A DNA stretch of 64,000 nucleotides from Demequina soli (GTDB lineage Bacteria; Actinomycetota; Actinomycetes; Actinomycetales; Demequinaceae). Shown piece by piece: positions 29,231 through 38,309 of the stretch; positions within the stretch are counted from its first letter, which is position 1, and every line of letters starts with the position of its first letter. Position numbers and translations under genes: made by a program. The DNA lies in the NCBI RefSeq assembly GCF_000971195.1, contig NZ_BBLZ01000001.1, positions 660,988 to 724,987 on the forward strand, written 5' to 3'. The notes below the pieces were generated by a model. That model had not been told where the DNA came from. It was given only the letters and a program-made list of their open reading frames with translations, and made no database searches.

Positions 29231-30679
29231 TCAGGGCCGGCCGATGTACGGCATCATGTTCGACGTCATCCACGCGTAGAGCGGGCGCACGCCGGCCGGC
29301 TTCGAGTAGTTGACCGCCTCCATGACCATGCCGTTGCCCACGTAGATGGCCACGTGATAGATGGTCGACGGGTCCGACGGGTTGGTCGCGTAGAACACCA
29401 GGTCGCCCTCGCGGATCTGCGAGTACGGCACGTGCGACACCGCCGCGTACTGCGACCGCGACGAGCGCGTGATCCACAGGCCCGCCGAGGACCACGACTC
29501 GGACGTCACGCCCGAGCAGTCGTACTTGGGGCCCGAGCCGCCCAGCAGGTACTCCCTGCCCACGAGCGTGAGCGAGTGCGCCGCGGCGGTCCGGCCCTGC
29601 GCGGCCGTCGAGCGCCACGAGGTCGACACCGGCGGCGTGGTGGGGGTCGGCGTCGGCTTCGGGGTGGAGGTCTCCACCGGCGCCGGCGTCTCCACCGGGT
29701 CCGGGGTGGTGACCGGGTCCGCCGTCTTGGAGGGCGTGGGCCGCGGGGTCGAGGTCGCCGTCGCGGACGGCTTCGGCGTCGAGGTCTCGGAGGGCTTGGG
29801 GGACGATGTGCCGGTCGGCCGGGGCGTCGACGTCGCCGTCGCGGTGGGCTGCGGGCGCGTGGGGGTCGGGTCCGCCGTGGCCTGCGCCGCGGCCTCCGCC
29901 TCGCGCTGCCTGCGCTCCGCCTCCGCCTGGGCCGCCGCCTGGCGGTCGGCCTCGAGGCCGGCCTGACGCTGCTCCTCGAGCGCGACGGTCACGCCGCGCA
30001 TCGCGGCCAGGCGGGTGACGGCCTCGGCGCGCGTCTCGTTGGCGACCGCCACGGCCTGCTCGGCGTGCGCCTGGGCGTCCCGCGCCTCGACGTACTTGGC
30101 CTGCGCATCGTCCGCGGCCTTCTGCGCGGTGGTCGCCGCATCGTCGGCGTACTGGCGCATGGTCGACGCGACCAGCTCGGCCGCCTTGACGCGCTGCACG
30201 TAGATGTCGGCCTGGTCGGAGCCGCGGTCGAAGGCCTCGGAGCGGGTGATGACCTGGTCGACGGTCTCGGCACCCACGACGGCGCCCAGCTGGGTCATCG
30301 ACCCGCCGTCGCGATACGCGGCCTGCGCGACCCCGGCGAGCGCCTCGCGCGCCTTGGCGAGCTCCTTCTCGGCCGCGTCGGCACGCTTGTTGGCGGCCTT
30401 GAGGGTGTCCTGCGCGCTGTCGGAGGCGTCCTTGGCCTGGACGTAGTCCTCGCCCGCGCTGAGCGCGTTGGCGGTGGCCTGGTCGCGCGCGTCGGCGAGG
30501 GACGCGATCGCGCTGTCGAGGTCGTCGATGCCGGCGGCGAGGTCGTTGGCGGCCTGCTTCGCGGCATCGATCTCGGCCTGGCCCGGGTAGTCCTCGGCCT
30601 GGGCACGATGCGTCGGTCCCGCGACCACGATCGAGCCCGCCAGAGCGAACATCGCCGCGAGCGCGAGCACCCGTCTCAT
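29231..30679 (-). CDS. Secreted NlpC/P60 peptidoglycan endopeptidase with coiled coil
   Basis: This 482-residue protein has a cleavable signal peptide (VLALAAMFALAGSIVVAGPTHRAQA). A long coiled coil (about residues 35-260, AxxxDL-type heptads) leads to a Pro/Thr/Ser-rich linker of about 90 residues. It ends in an NlpC/P60 domain with catalytic Cys in YDCSGVTSESW and His in IYHVAIYVGNG. It should cut peptidoglycan stem peptides during cell separation, like RipA-type enzymes. The start ATG 30679 has GGTGGAAG upstream. Further upstream starts would add unlikely residues before the signal. Confidence 0.88.
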   Translation of the reverse strand: MRRVLALAAMFALAGSIVVAGPTHRAQAEDYPGQAEIDAAKQAANDLAAGIDDLDSAIASLADARDQATANALSAGEDYVQAKDASDSAQDTLKAANKRADAAEKELAKAREALAGVAQAAYRDGGSMTQLGAVVGAETVDQVITRSEAFDRGSDQADIYVQRVKAAELVASTMRQYADDAATTAQKAADDAQAKYVEARDAQAHAEQAVAVANETRAEAVTRLAAMRGVTVALEEQRQAGLEADRQAAAQAEAERRQREAEAAAQATADPTPTRPQPTATATSTPRPTGTSSPKPSETSTPKPSATATSTPRPTPSKTADPVTTPDPVETPAPVETSTPKPTPTPTTPPVSTSWRSTAAQGRTAAAHSLTLVGREYLLGGSGPKYDCSGVTSESWSSAGLWITRSSRSQYAAVSHVPYSQIREGDLVFYATNPSDPSTIYHVAIYVGNGMVMEAVNYSKPAGVRPLYAWMTSNMMPYIGRP

Positions 30680-30884
30680 CGCTGCCGTCACTTCCACCAC
30701 CTTTGTCACATCTGTCACACAGGCCACGCCAGTGACCGACCCTAGCCCGGTCGACGCGATCCGTGAACCCCCCTGTGACCCAGAACACGGCCGCGCCCGC
30801 GGCGCGAGGCGGCCGCGCATCGTCGCAAAGGGGCTCGAACCGGACATCGGCAGGCGGGCGCGAGGGCTTGAGGGCGGACACACG

Positions 30885-30920
30885 TCGGCGGCGCCCGGAG
30901 GAGGGTCCGAGCGCCGCCGA
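30885..30920 (-). terminator. Hairpin after the SGNH hydrolase gene
   Basis: TCGGCGGCGC (30885-30894) and its exact complement GCGCCGCCGA (30911-30920) form a 10-bp GC stem 10 bases past the stop codon at 30931. It has no T tract. Nothing else is seen in 30680-30884 except the upstream region of the NlpC/P60 gene. Confidence 0.5.
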
Positions 30921-30930
30921 GGTGGGCTTG

Positions 30931-32253
30931 TCAGAGCGTCCGGAGGAACGCCTCGTACTTGCGCGCCGCGTACTGGTGGCCGACCACGGACAGGTGGGTG
31001 GAGTCGTAGCCGAGCGCGTTCTTCTGCGCCGCGATGCTCCAGTCGAGGCCGCCCCGGTCGCGGTTGTTGAACACCGCGATGCCGTGGAGAGCACACCGGG
31101 CGACGATCGCGTCGATATACGGGTCGAACGCCGCGCTGTACCGGTACGGCGTGATGAAGGCGACCCGCGAGATCGGGTACTTCGCCAGCAGACCGTCGCA
31201 CAGCACGTTGAGGGCGCCGTTGAACTCGGCCTTGTTGGTCGAGTCCTCCGCGCCGAGAGCGACGTTGCCGTTGGCGTCGTTGGTGCCCGCGAACACGGTT
31301 ACGTAGTCGGCGCCGCTGGGCATGGTCGAGTACCGGTCGACCACCGCATCGGCCCCGTTGCTGGACAGGTACGTGCCCGCGACGCCGTACGCCTGCATCG
31401 TCATCGAGTTGCGCGTGGCGAGCACGCTCCCCCAGTCCTCGGTGCCGAAGGTGACGCCGTAGCCGGAGGCCATCGAGTCGCCGTAGATCGCGATCGACTT
31501 GCCCATGAGCGGGTTGAGCATGCCCATGAAGGTGGTCATGGAGTCGGCGACGTCGTACGGGCTGGTGAGCGTGAACGCGAAGCCCATGGCGTTGCCGTCG
31601 AGCGCGGTCATGCCGGTGATGACGTCGTTCGCGGCGAAGGTGAAGATGTCCGACCTGTTGTAGTCGTAGTAGTACCCGATGCCCGAGCCCACGTTCGGGT
31701 CGTAGCCGACCGAGATGCCGGACTGGATCTGCAGGCCGACGTACTCGCCCTGGGCCACCTCGAAGTCGGTGGCGAGGCTCGCGACCTGGCCGGTGGGGCC
31801 GACGGGCAGCGACATCGTCGGCGAGACGTGCGTCACCACGAAGTCGCCCGACGTGTTCCTCGTCATCGCGAGCAGCTGCACCTGGGCCGTCGAGAGCCCG
31901 CCGGAGTTGCGGGTGATGCGCACACGGATCGAGGACACGGTGCCGGTGTCCGCGACGGGCACGTTCGGGATCACGATCTCGCCGCGGCCGTCGGTGTCGA
32001 ACGTCGCGGTGGTCGCGTCGCCGTACGCCGTGTCCTGGGTCGCGCCCGGATCGGAGACGCCGGTCGCGTCCGCGATCTTCGCGTCGATGTCGTCGGCGTT
32101 GATGAACGCCGGCAGGTTGATGTACCTCGTGGTGCCGTCGCCGACCCGGAGCCGTCCGGTGTCGGTCTCGTACCCGGGCTCCCCGAGCTTGAGGACGGGA
32201 TTAGCCGCCTGCCACTCCGCCCACGTCCCTCGCCGAAGCAGGATTGTTGCCAC
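30931..32253 (-). CDS. SGNH hydrolase with phage tropism-determinant-like N-terminus
   Basis: This 440-residue protein starts ATILLRRGTWAEWQAANPVL and then LGEPGYETDTGRLRVGDGTT, a signature of the N-terminal segment of phage major tropism determinant and tail-fibre proteins. A beta-rich middle follows. The C-terminal SGNH/GDSL esterase domain begins near residue 250: GDSMASGYG, GTNDANGN and DSTHLSVVGH supply the Ser, Asn and Asp-His residues. It could deacylate a surface glycan. No signal peptide is visible. The GTG start has GAGGGGGG upstream. It is the last of three minus-strand genes beginning at 32983. Confidence 0.8.
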   Translation of the reverse strand: MATILLRRGTWAEWQAANPVLKLGEPGYETDTGRLRVGDGTTRYINLPAFINADDIDAKIADATGVSDPGATQDTAYGDATTATFDTDGRGEIVIPNVPVADTGTVSSIRVRITRNSGGLSTAQVQLLAMTRNTSGDFVVTHVSPTMSLPVGPTGQVASLATDFEVAQGEYVGLQIQSGISVGYDPNVGSGIGYYYDYNRSDIFTFAANDVITGMTALDGNAMGFAFTLTSPYDVADSMTTFMGMLNPLMGKSIAIYGDSMASGYGVTFGTEDWGSVLATRNSMTMQAYGVAGTYLSSNGADAVVDRYSTMPSGADYVTVFAGTNDANGNVALGAEDSTNKAEFNGALNVLCDGLLAKYPISRVAFITPYRYSAAFDPYIDAIVARCALHGIAVFNNRDRGGLDWSIAAQKNALGYDSTHLSVVGHQYAARKYEAFLRTL

Positions 32254-32288
32254 GTCGCCCCCCTCAGTGCGTTCGCGTCCGCCCCCGG

Positions 32289-32426
32289 CTAGGGACGGCC
32301 GCCGTCGATCTCGTCGGTGTCGTCTGCCCCGTCGGCCACCAGGCCCGGCGCGGGCGCGGGTGCCGCCGCGACCGAGGCCGCGCTGCCGATCAGGAGCGCC
32401 CCGAGGACGCCCCGCCGCCCGATCAC
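32289..32426 (-). CDS. Tiny Ala-rich exported peptide
   Basis: This 45-codon gene has a GTG start that overlaps the stop of the collagen-like gene (GTGA), a strong sign of coupling. The product begins VIGRRGVLGALLIG and continues with an Ala/Pro-rich stretch ending in an acidic tail (DGADDTDEIDGGRP). The first half looks like a signal peptide; the mature peptide would be only about 20 residues. The function is unknown. It could be a chance coupled frame. Confidence 0.45.
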   Translation of the reverse strand: MIGRRGVLGALLIGSAASVAAAPAPAPGLVADGADDTDEIDGGRP

Positions 32427-32983
32427 GGCGTGCCCCCGTCCACGGTTCCGTCGCCGGGATCCGGCGTCGCGGTGACCGTGACGGTCGGGTTCGGCGTCGA
32501 GCCGCCGCCCTGGAGGCTCGCGAGCCACTCGTCGAGCGTGCCGTCGAAGCCCTCCTGGACCGCGAGGTCGTAGGCGGAGAGGCCGGCGGATCCCGTCGCG
32601 CCCTTGGCGCCGGTGAGGCCGCGCGGGCCCATCGACCCCGTGAGGCCCTGCGGACCGGTCTTGCCGATCGAGCTCAGCGGCACCTTCTTGGTGGTGGACC
32701 CCGACGGGCACCGGCCGTTGACCGGCGGGACCACGTAGCTGGTGGTGGTCCGCACGCACACCTTGACGTAGCCGCCGTTGGTCCCGATCGGGACGCGCGT
32801 CTTGACGGTGCCGCTCGGGCACCTGCCATGCGACGGCGCGACCACCATGTTGTTCGAGCTGCGCACGCACGCGTATGTCGCGCCCGAGCTCGACGAGGTG
32901 GTGGCGGCGGTGGCGGCACCGATGCCCGCGACCCCCAGCAGCACCACGGTCGCGGCCGCGATGATCCCCCAGCGCTTGTTCAT
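32423..32983 (-). CDS. Secreted collagen-like protein with phage-tail-type motif
   Basis: This 186-residue protein has a signal peptide (IIAAATVVLLGVAGIGAATA) and two related Cys-containing repeats (CVRSSNNMVVAPSHGRCPSG and CVRTTTSYVVPPVNGRCPSG). A short collagen-like Gly-X-Y run follows (GKTGPQGLTGSMGPRGLTG and on). SAYDLAVQEGFDGTLDEWLASLQG-like text, here split by a variable position, is a motif common in phage tail fibres and their bacterial relatives. It ends in a Thr/Pro-rich tail. It is probably a surface or secreted adhesin-like protein. It leads a three-gene unit with the tiny peptide and SGNH hydrolase. Confidence 0.75.
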   Translation of the reverse strand: MNKRWGIIAAATVVLLGVAGIGAATAATTSSSSGATYACVRSSNNMVVAPSHGRCPSGTVKTRVPIGTNGGYVKVCVRTTTSYVVPPVNGRCPSGSTTKKVPLSSIGKTGPQGLTGSMGPRGLTGAKGATGSAGLSAYDLAVQEGFDGTLDEWLASLQGGGSTPNPTVTVTATPDPGDGTVDGGTP

Positions 32984-33193
32984 CCGAAGACCCCCCAGTC
33001 CCCTGCCTGTGAGTGGAGGCTATACCCGGACAAATGGGATTACCAGGGGTCACAACGGACTTTTTTGGGAATCTTGCGCAGAGGCACATATTCACCCCCA
33101 GCTGGACACGTGTACACCCGCAAGCGACGCCCCCGGCGACCCCCGGAGCGGCCCCCGGGGCGGCGCATCGTCACCGTCCAATACGCTTCAGCC

Positions 33194-34390
33194 ATGGATG
33201 ACGACGGCATCGAGACCGACGCGCTCGCCGCGGACCAGGGCCCCGGCCCCGGCGCGCCGATCCCCGCGAGCGCCGCGTGGCGCGAGGGCGACCACCCGGG
33301 CCGCCGGCTCTTCCTGCCGCTGGGCGACCTGCCGCTCGAGGCGGACCCGCTGGGGTCGCTGCCCGGCGCCGTCCTCGCCTACGAGACGTGGGGCGAGCTC
33401 AACGCCGCGCGCGACAACGCGGTCTACGTCGCGCACGCCCTCACGGGTGACAGCCACGTCTTCGGACCCGCCGAGCCCGGCCACCACACCGGCGGCTGGT
33501 GGAACGCGATGGTGGGCCCGGGCAAGCCGATCGACCCGGCCCGCCACTTCATCGTCTCCGCGAACGTGATCGGCGGCTGCCAGGGCTCGACGGGCCCCGC
33601 CTCCGCGCACCCGGGGGACGGCCGGCCGTGGGGCTCGCGCTTCCCCTACGTGACGATGCGCGACATGGCCCGCGCGGAGATCCTCCTCGCGGATCACCTG
33701 GGGATCGACCGGTGGCGCCTCATGACCGGCCCTTCGATGGGCGGCATGCGGGCGCTCGAGTGGATCGCGATGGTCCCCGAGCGCGTGGGCGCGATCGCGC
33801 CGGTGGGTTCGACGGGCGCGACCACCGCGGACCAGATCGCGTGGTCGACGGCGCAGGTGGCCGCCATCCAGGCCGACCCGCACTTCAACGCGGGCGACTA
33901 CTACGACGCCCCCGACGGCCTCGGGCCGCACGTGGGGATGGGCATCGCGCGCATGATCGCGCACACCACTTACCGGTCCGCGGGCGAGCTCAACGAGCGC
34001 TTCGACCGCTCCTACCAGGGGGAATCCGACCCGCTGGGTCGCGGAGGGCTGTTCGCGGTGCAGTCGTACCTCCAGCACCACGCGCGCAAGCTCGCGCGCC
34101 GCTTCGACGCCAACACGTACATCCGGCTCGCGCAGGCGATCCAGTCCCACGACGTGGGCCGCGACCGCGGCGGCGTCGAGACGGCGCTCGCGCGCTACAC
34201 GGGCCCGGCGCTGGTCATCGCGATCGACTCGGACCGCCTCTACCCCATGGCCAACTCGCAGCGCCTCGACGCGGCGCTATCGGGCTCGGACGGGATCAAG
34301 GTGGTCCACTCCAAGGTCGGCCACGACGGCTTCCTGGTCGAGACGGCGCAGATGAGCGCGTTCATGGAGGAGTTCGAGCGCTCGCTCTGA
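33194..34390 (+). CDS. metX: Homoserine O-acetyltransferase, first copy
   Basis: This 398-residue MetX-family alpha/beta-hydrolase enzyme has the nucleophile elbow GPSMGGMRALEW, catalytic Asp in AIDSDRLYPMANS, His in VGHDGFLVET, and LAYETWGELNAARDNAVYVAHALTGDSH near the N-terminus (positions about 60-90). It transfers acetyl (or another acyl) from CoA to homoserine in methionine synthesis. It is complete and stands alone, with no metY beside it. A second complete copy follows metY at 40040. The two are clearly paralogous along their whole length. Two family B hairpins lie just downstream. Confidence 0.9.
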   Translation: MDDDGIETDALAADQGPGPGAPIPASAAWREGDHPGRRLFLPLGDLPLEADPLGSLPGAVLAYETWGELNAARDNAVYVAHALTGDSHVFGPAEPGHHTGGWWNAMVGPGKPIDPARHFIVSANVIGGCQGSTGPASAHPGDGRPWGSRFPYVTMRDMARAEILLADHLGIDRWRLMTGPSMGGMRALEWIAMVPERVGAIAPVGSTGATTADQIAWSTAQVAAIQADPHFNAGDYYDAPDGLGPHVGMGIARMIAHTTYRSAGELNERFDRSYQGESDPLGRGGLFAVQSYLQHHARKLARRFDANTYIRLAQAIQSHDVGRDRGGVETALARYTGPALVIAIDSDRLYPMANSQRLDAALSGSDGIKVVHSKVGHDGFLVETAQMSAFMEEFERSL

Positions 34391-34410
34391 GCCGCGCGGC
34401 ACTCGGTGCC

Positions 34411-34519
34411 GTTACCTTGCTCCACACGGCACTGGCGCCGAGAGCGCTCTCCGATGCAACTCCCGCGCCATCGCCCGACCAGAGCCATCGCAACTGCAGA
34501 ATCCGTGTGGGAAGGGGTC
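34411..34519 (+). repeat. Hairpin repeat family B, copy 3
   Basis: The arms GTTACCTTGCTCCACACGG and CCGTGTGGGAAGGGGTC are related to copies 1-2 but diverged. The core begins GATGCAACTCCCGCG and ends TGCAGAATCCGTGTGG. It starts 20 bases past the metX stop. Confidence 0.8.
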
Positions 34520-34565
34520 GGGGCGGTCGAGCCGCCCGGAGCACACCCCTGCCCATGTCACGCTC

Positions 34566-34742
34566 CTCTCCGTTTTCATGCAGTTAGGAACAGCTCGGCG
34601 GCTGCACAGGCGGCTCAGACACCACCTGGAGACGATGCGGCACCCTTCCACGGGTGCCAGATGGCCCGCCCGGGCGTCCGTCACCCCACTTTCATGCCGC
34701 CGCTGCGCCGCGCGGTGCGACTAAGTCCATGAAAACGGAGAG
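34566..34742. repeat. Hairpin repeat family C
   Basis: A perfect 15-bp inverted repeat, CTCTCCGTTTTCATG and its complement, lies at the ends of a 177-bp segment. Partial complementarity continues inward (CAGTTAG against CTAAG). A near-copy of the GGACGATGC word is inside. It lies between B3 and B4 in a 560-base gene-free stretch that holds only these elements. Confidence 0.75.
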
Positions 34743-34805
34743 CGTCGCGGTGGCGGCACGGCATGGAGTCGCGGTCGGGGCGTGGGGCCGGAGGCACGGG
34801 GTGCC

Positions 34806-34914
34806 GTTACCTTGCTCCACACGCGGCCAGCCATGGATGCGCTTGTGGATGCAACTCGCGCGGCAAAGCCCGACCAGCATGAGCGCAAATGCAGAATCCG
34901 TGTGGAGAACGGTC
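34806..34914 (+). repeat. Hairpin repeat family B, copy 4
   Basis: The arms GTTACCTTGCTCCACACG and CGTGTGGAGAACGGTC enclose a core with GATGCAACTCGCGCGGCAAA and TGCAGAATCCGTGTGG. It is in the same orientation as copy 3 and about 69% of its length looks identical to it by eye. It ends 36 bases before the stop codon of the converging glycosyltransferase. Confidence 0.85.
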
Positions 34915-34950
34915 GGGGGGGTCAGCGGTCGGGGGCGAACGGTCGGGGGA

Positions 34951-36105
34951 TCAACCCTCGATGGCCTCGGCGAACACGGACGCGAACGCCTCCGGGTCGT
35001 GCGTGAGGATCGCCGGGGAGACGATGCGCCCGGCCGGGGCGGCGGCACGGCGGCGCATCGCGTCGGCCACGGCCGCGACGGACCCATCCACGATCTCGAC
35101 GCCCTCCATGCCCTCCACATCAGGCGCGACGCCGCACACGTCGGACACGATGGCACCGCAGCCGGCCGCGAGCGCCTCGTTGACCACCAGCCCCCAGACC
35201 TCCTCGTTCGACACGAGCACGAGCGTGTCGGAGTCGGCGAGGAGCGCGGGCATGCGGTCGTAGGGCACGTTGTCGACAAACGAGACGGACAGGCGCGGCA
35301 GCGACTCCGCGCGCAGGCGCAGGTCCTCCGCGAGGGGGCCGGAGCCGACGAACACCAGCTCGTCGTCGGCCGAAGCGCACAATGCGAACGCCTCGAGCGT
35401 CTCGAGCGGCCGCTTGCGGTCGATCAGCTGGCCCACGAACACGAACCGGTGCCCACCACCGGAGCGCGCCGGCGCCTCGAGCGCAGCGGCCGCGAACGCC
35501 GACACGTCGACCGCGTTGAAGCCCCGGTGGATCCGGGCGGCCGGGACCCCGAAGGACAGCACCGCCGCCTCGGCGGCACGCCCCGGCACCACCACCGCGT
35601 CGCAGGACCGGAAGAACCAGTCCCGCACCCGCGCCACCGGACCCGCCGAGTGCCCGATCGCGGCCAGCGTGTTCTCGTAGAACGCGACCGTGCGCACCCG
35701 CCGCAGCCGCGCGCTCAGCAGCGCCCAGATGTATGCGGGGCTTTCCCACCCGCCGAGGATGACCGCGTCGGTGCCGCGGCGCATCGTGCGCCCGAGGTTG
35801 GCGTACATGAGGATCCGGCCGCGCTCGACGCGCAGGCTGCGCACCGTGCGCAGCGCGACGCCGGGGATCGCGGCGGCGTGGAAGTCCGCGGGGCGATTGC
35901 CCTGGTGCTTGCGGAACTGCTCCTGGCTCTCGAGCATCGCGGCCTCGAAGTCGAACCGCCGCGACAGCGCCTGCCACACGGGCCGCCGGTACGGCGAGGC
36001 GTGGCTCGCGAGCCAGGTCACCCGAGCGCGAGGGGACGATGCGCCGGCGACACCGGGCGACACGGTTGCCGCCCCCGGGCGCGTGGAATCGACAGTCCCC
36101 GTCAC
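34951..36105 (-). CDS. GT4-family glycosyltransferase
   Basis: This 384-residue GT-B glycosyltransferase has an N-terminal acceptor domain beginning RVTWLASHASPYRRPVW. Its C-terminal nucleotide-sugar domain has FVFVGQLIDRKRPLETLEAF and the EX7E element VSNEEVWGLVVNEALAAG. It should transfer a sugar to a lipid-linked or surface glycan on the cytoplasmic face. The GTG start at 36105 overlaps the stop of the upstream acyltransferase (GTGA), so the pair works together. The sugar is not predictable. Confidence 0.85.
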   Translation of the reverse strand: MTGTVDSTRPGAATVSPGVAGASSPRARVTWLASHASPYRRPVWQALSRRFDFEAAMLESQEQFRKHQGNRPADFHAAAIPGVALRTVRSLRVERGRILMYANLGRTMRRGTDAVILGGWESPAYIWALLSARLRRVRTVAFYENTLAAIGHSAGPVARVRDWFFRSCDAVVVPGRAAEAAVLSFGVPAARIHRGFNAVDVSAFAAAALEAPARSGGGHRFVFVGQLIDRKRPLETLEAFALCASADDELVFVGSGPLAEDLRLRAESLPRLSVSFVDNVPYDRMPALLADSDTLVLVSNEEVWGLVVNEALAAGCGAIVSDVCGVAPDVEGMEGVEIVDGSVAAVADAMRRRAAAPAGRIVSPAILTHDPEAFASVFAEAIEG

Positions 36106-38165
36106 AGCTGTCCCTGCAGCTCGGGCGCCAACCGCTCGATGAAGGTCGCGCTGATGTGGTTGGTGTCGCGGTAGACCAGGTTGTCGCCGATGATCGCCGG
36201 GCAGACGTCGCCGTCGCAGAGGTAGCCGTTCATGTCGATGATCCCGCTCGCGCCGGGCAGCTTGCTCGCGGCGACGTCGAGCGACGTGTCGACGGGCGCC
36301 AGGGCGCACTCCCCCGCGTCGGAGAGGTTCTTCGACAGGCAGATCGGGACGGCCTCCACGCCGGAGGGGGTGTCGGCCATGATCAGCACGTGCGACTCGG
36401 CGGGCAGCCGGTCGATGATCGCGGAGACCCCGTCCGCCCAGGCGGACACCGGGTCGGCGTCCTCGCGCACGTAGTTGGTCGAGTAGCTCGACAGGATGAT
36501 GGTGTCCGGCGGGTTGGCGGCGAGCTCGTCGATCACGCCGTCGCGCCACTGGCCGCACTCCGGCACGCGCGAGACGAAGATGTCCGCGGCCGGGCACATC
36601 GCCTTCGTGTAGCTGGTGAAGAGGATGTCGCCGTCGTCCGCGAGCTTCGACAGCGCCGGGTACCACTGGGCGGCGTGCGAGTCGCCGAAGATCGCGACGG
36701 TCGGGGCGTCAGGGTCAGAGCCGACGGTGCAGCCGGTCGGGTCGGCGTCGCCGAAGCCCTTGTGGCAGCCGTTGGAGTCGACCAGCGGCGTGTCGCCGGC
36801 CGCGGAGGCGAGGCCGGGCGTGAGGTTGCTCGGCACGAACGGCGTCCCGATCGGCGCCGCGGAGATGTCCACGGACGCTGCCGCGTCGGCGGTCGCCAGG
36901 GGCTTCTGCCCCACGGCCATGAAGCCCAGCCCGGCGACCAGGGCCACCACGCCGGAGGCCGCCAGGGCCGCGAACAGCGTGCGGCGAGGGCGTGCGAGGG
37001 TGAACCGGCGCATCGTCCGGAAGGGCGTCTCGACGTAGCGGTACATCACCCACGCGAGCGGCACCGCCGCAGCGCCGAGCGCCAGCGTCACCCACAGCGG
37101 CAGCGGGTTCTCGAGGCCCACGGCGGACTGCGGGATGATCAGCAGCGGCCAATGCACCAGGTAGAGCGAGTAGCTGATGGCGCCGATCCACACCATCCAC
37201 CGCACCGACAGCCACCGGCCGGGCGCCCACGCGTGGCCCGGAGCGAGCGAGCCGGCCAGGATCACCAGCACCGCGCCGCCGACCGGGAGGGCCGCGTGCC
37301 ACCCCGGGAACGGCGTGGTCTCGGTGAAGGTGAAGGCGGCGTAGAGGATCAGCGCGGCGCCGGCCCAGCCCAGCACGGCGGCGGCCCAGCCGGGCACGCG
37401 GGCCCGCCCACCGGCGACCGCGAGCGCGAGGAGCCCGCCGGCGCCGAGCTCCCACGCGCGGGTGGGCAGCAGGAAGAACGCGAACGGCTGGTTGGTGACC
37501 GTCAGCATCACGCCGAGCGCGAAGGAGCCGACCACCACGACGCCGATGAGCGCCGCGAAGATCCTCTTGTGGCGGCGCGCGAGCCAGAACGCGATCACCA
37601 TCCCGAGCGGCCAGATGAAGTAGAACTGCTCCTCCACGCCCAGCGACCAGTAGTGCTGGGTGGCGGGTGGGGCGGAGTCGGCGAGGTAGTCGGCGCCCTG
37701 GGCCGCGAGCAGCACGTTGGGCACGTACAGCGCGGTCGCGACGGCGTAGGCCATGTCGCGCGCGACGCGCAGCGGGGCCACCCACAGCCAGGTCGCGACC
37801 ACGGTGACCGCGAGCACCACGAACGATGCGGGCAGGATGCGGCGGGCGCGCCGCGCGTAGAACTGGCCGAAGTCGATCCGGCCGCGCTCGCGCAGCTCGC
37901 GCCAGATGTGGCCCGTGATGAGGAAGCCCGAGATCACGAAGAACACGTCGACGCCGACGTACCCGCCCCCCAGGGTGGTGAGCCCCGCGTGGAATAGCAG
38001 CACCAGCAGGATCGCGACGGCGCGCAGCCCCTGGATGTCGGGCCGGAAACGCTCGGCGGCGCGAGTCTCGCGGCGGGGGCCGCGGGTGCGCTCGGGCTGC
38101 TCGTCGGGCTCGGTCTCGGTACGTGTCCCAGTCGACGGCGCGGCGCGCTGCGTCATCTCGGCCAT
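36102..38165 (-). CDS. OafA-type acyltransferase with SGNH domain
   Basis: This 687-residue membrane enzyme has an N-terminal acyltransferase-3 domain (from about residue 40). FRPDIQGLRAVAILLVLLFHAG and YVGVDVFFVISGFLITGHI carry the conserved His and the R-x10-H region, followed by around ten membrane segments. The C-terminal extracytoplasmic SGNH domain (from about 450) has VAIFGDSHAAQWYPAL. Proteins of this plan O-acetylate surface polysaccharides or peptidoglycan. The stop overlaps the start of the glycosyltransferase gene. It is divergent from metY. Confidence 0.9.
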   Translation of the reverse strand: MAEMTQRAAPSTGTRTETEPDEQPERTRGPRRETRAAERFRPDIQGLRAVAILLVLLFHAGLTTLGGGYVGVDVFFVISGFLITGHIWRELRERGRIDFGQFYARRARRILPASFVVLAVTVVATWLWVAPLRVARDMAYAVATALYVPNVLLAAQGADYLADSAPPATQHYWSLGVEEQFYFIWPLGMVIAFWLARRHKRIFAALIGVVVVGSFALGVMLTVTNQPFAFFLLPTRAWELGAGGLLALAVAGGRARVPGWAAAVLGWAGAALILYAAFTFTETTPFPGWHAALPVGGAVLVILAGSLAPGHAWAPGRWLSVRWMVWIGAISYSLYLVHWPLLIIPQSAVGLENPLPLWVTLALGAAAVPLAWVMYRYVETPFRTMRRFTLARPRRTLFAALAASGVVALVAGLGFMAVGQKPLATADAAASVDISAAPIGTPFVPSNLTPGLASAAGDTPLVDSNGCHKGFGDADPTGCTVGSDPDAPTVAIFGDSHAAQWYPALSKLADDGDILFTSYTKAMCPAADIFVSRVPECGQWRDGVIDELAANPPDTIILSSYSTNYVREDADPVSAWADGVSAIIDRLPAESHVLIMADTPSGVEAVPICLSKNLSDAGECALAPVDTSLDVAASKLPGASGIIDMNGYLCDGDVCPAIIGDNLVYRDTNHISATFIERLAPELQGQL

Positions 38166-38309
38166 GGCTATCCCCCCTCACCAGGCATGCCGCCGATGCA
38201 AGCATCGCCGGCGATGCGGTCAGGCTAACCCGCCGCCCCGAAGGTCCGTCAATGCCCTTTATGAGAGTTTCGCACGATTGCGGCGCAGGATTCGTGCGCC
38301 GGCCCCCGC

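Noticed and set aside
30931..32983. Prophage
   Set aside because: Tail-fibre-like segments are present, but no integrase, terminase, capsid or lysis genes occur nearby.
31715..33193. An open frame extending metX (33194) upstream by nearly 500 codons
   Set aside because: The added part lies antisense to the SGNH and collagen-like genes and has no domain. The MetX start at 33194 matches the family N-terminus.
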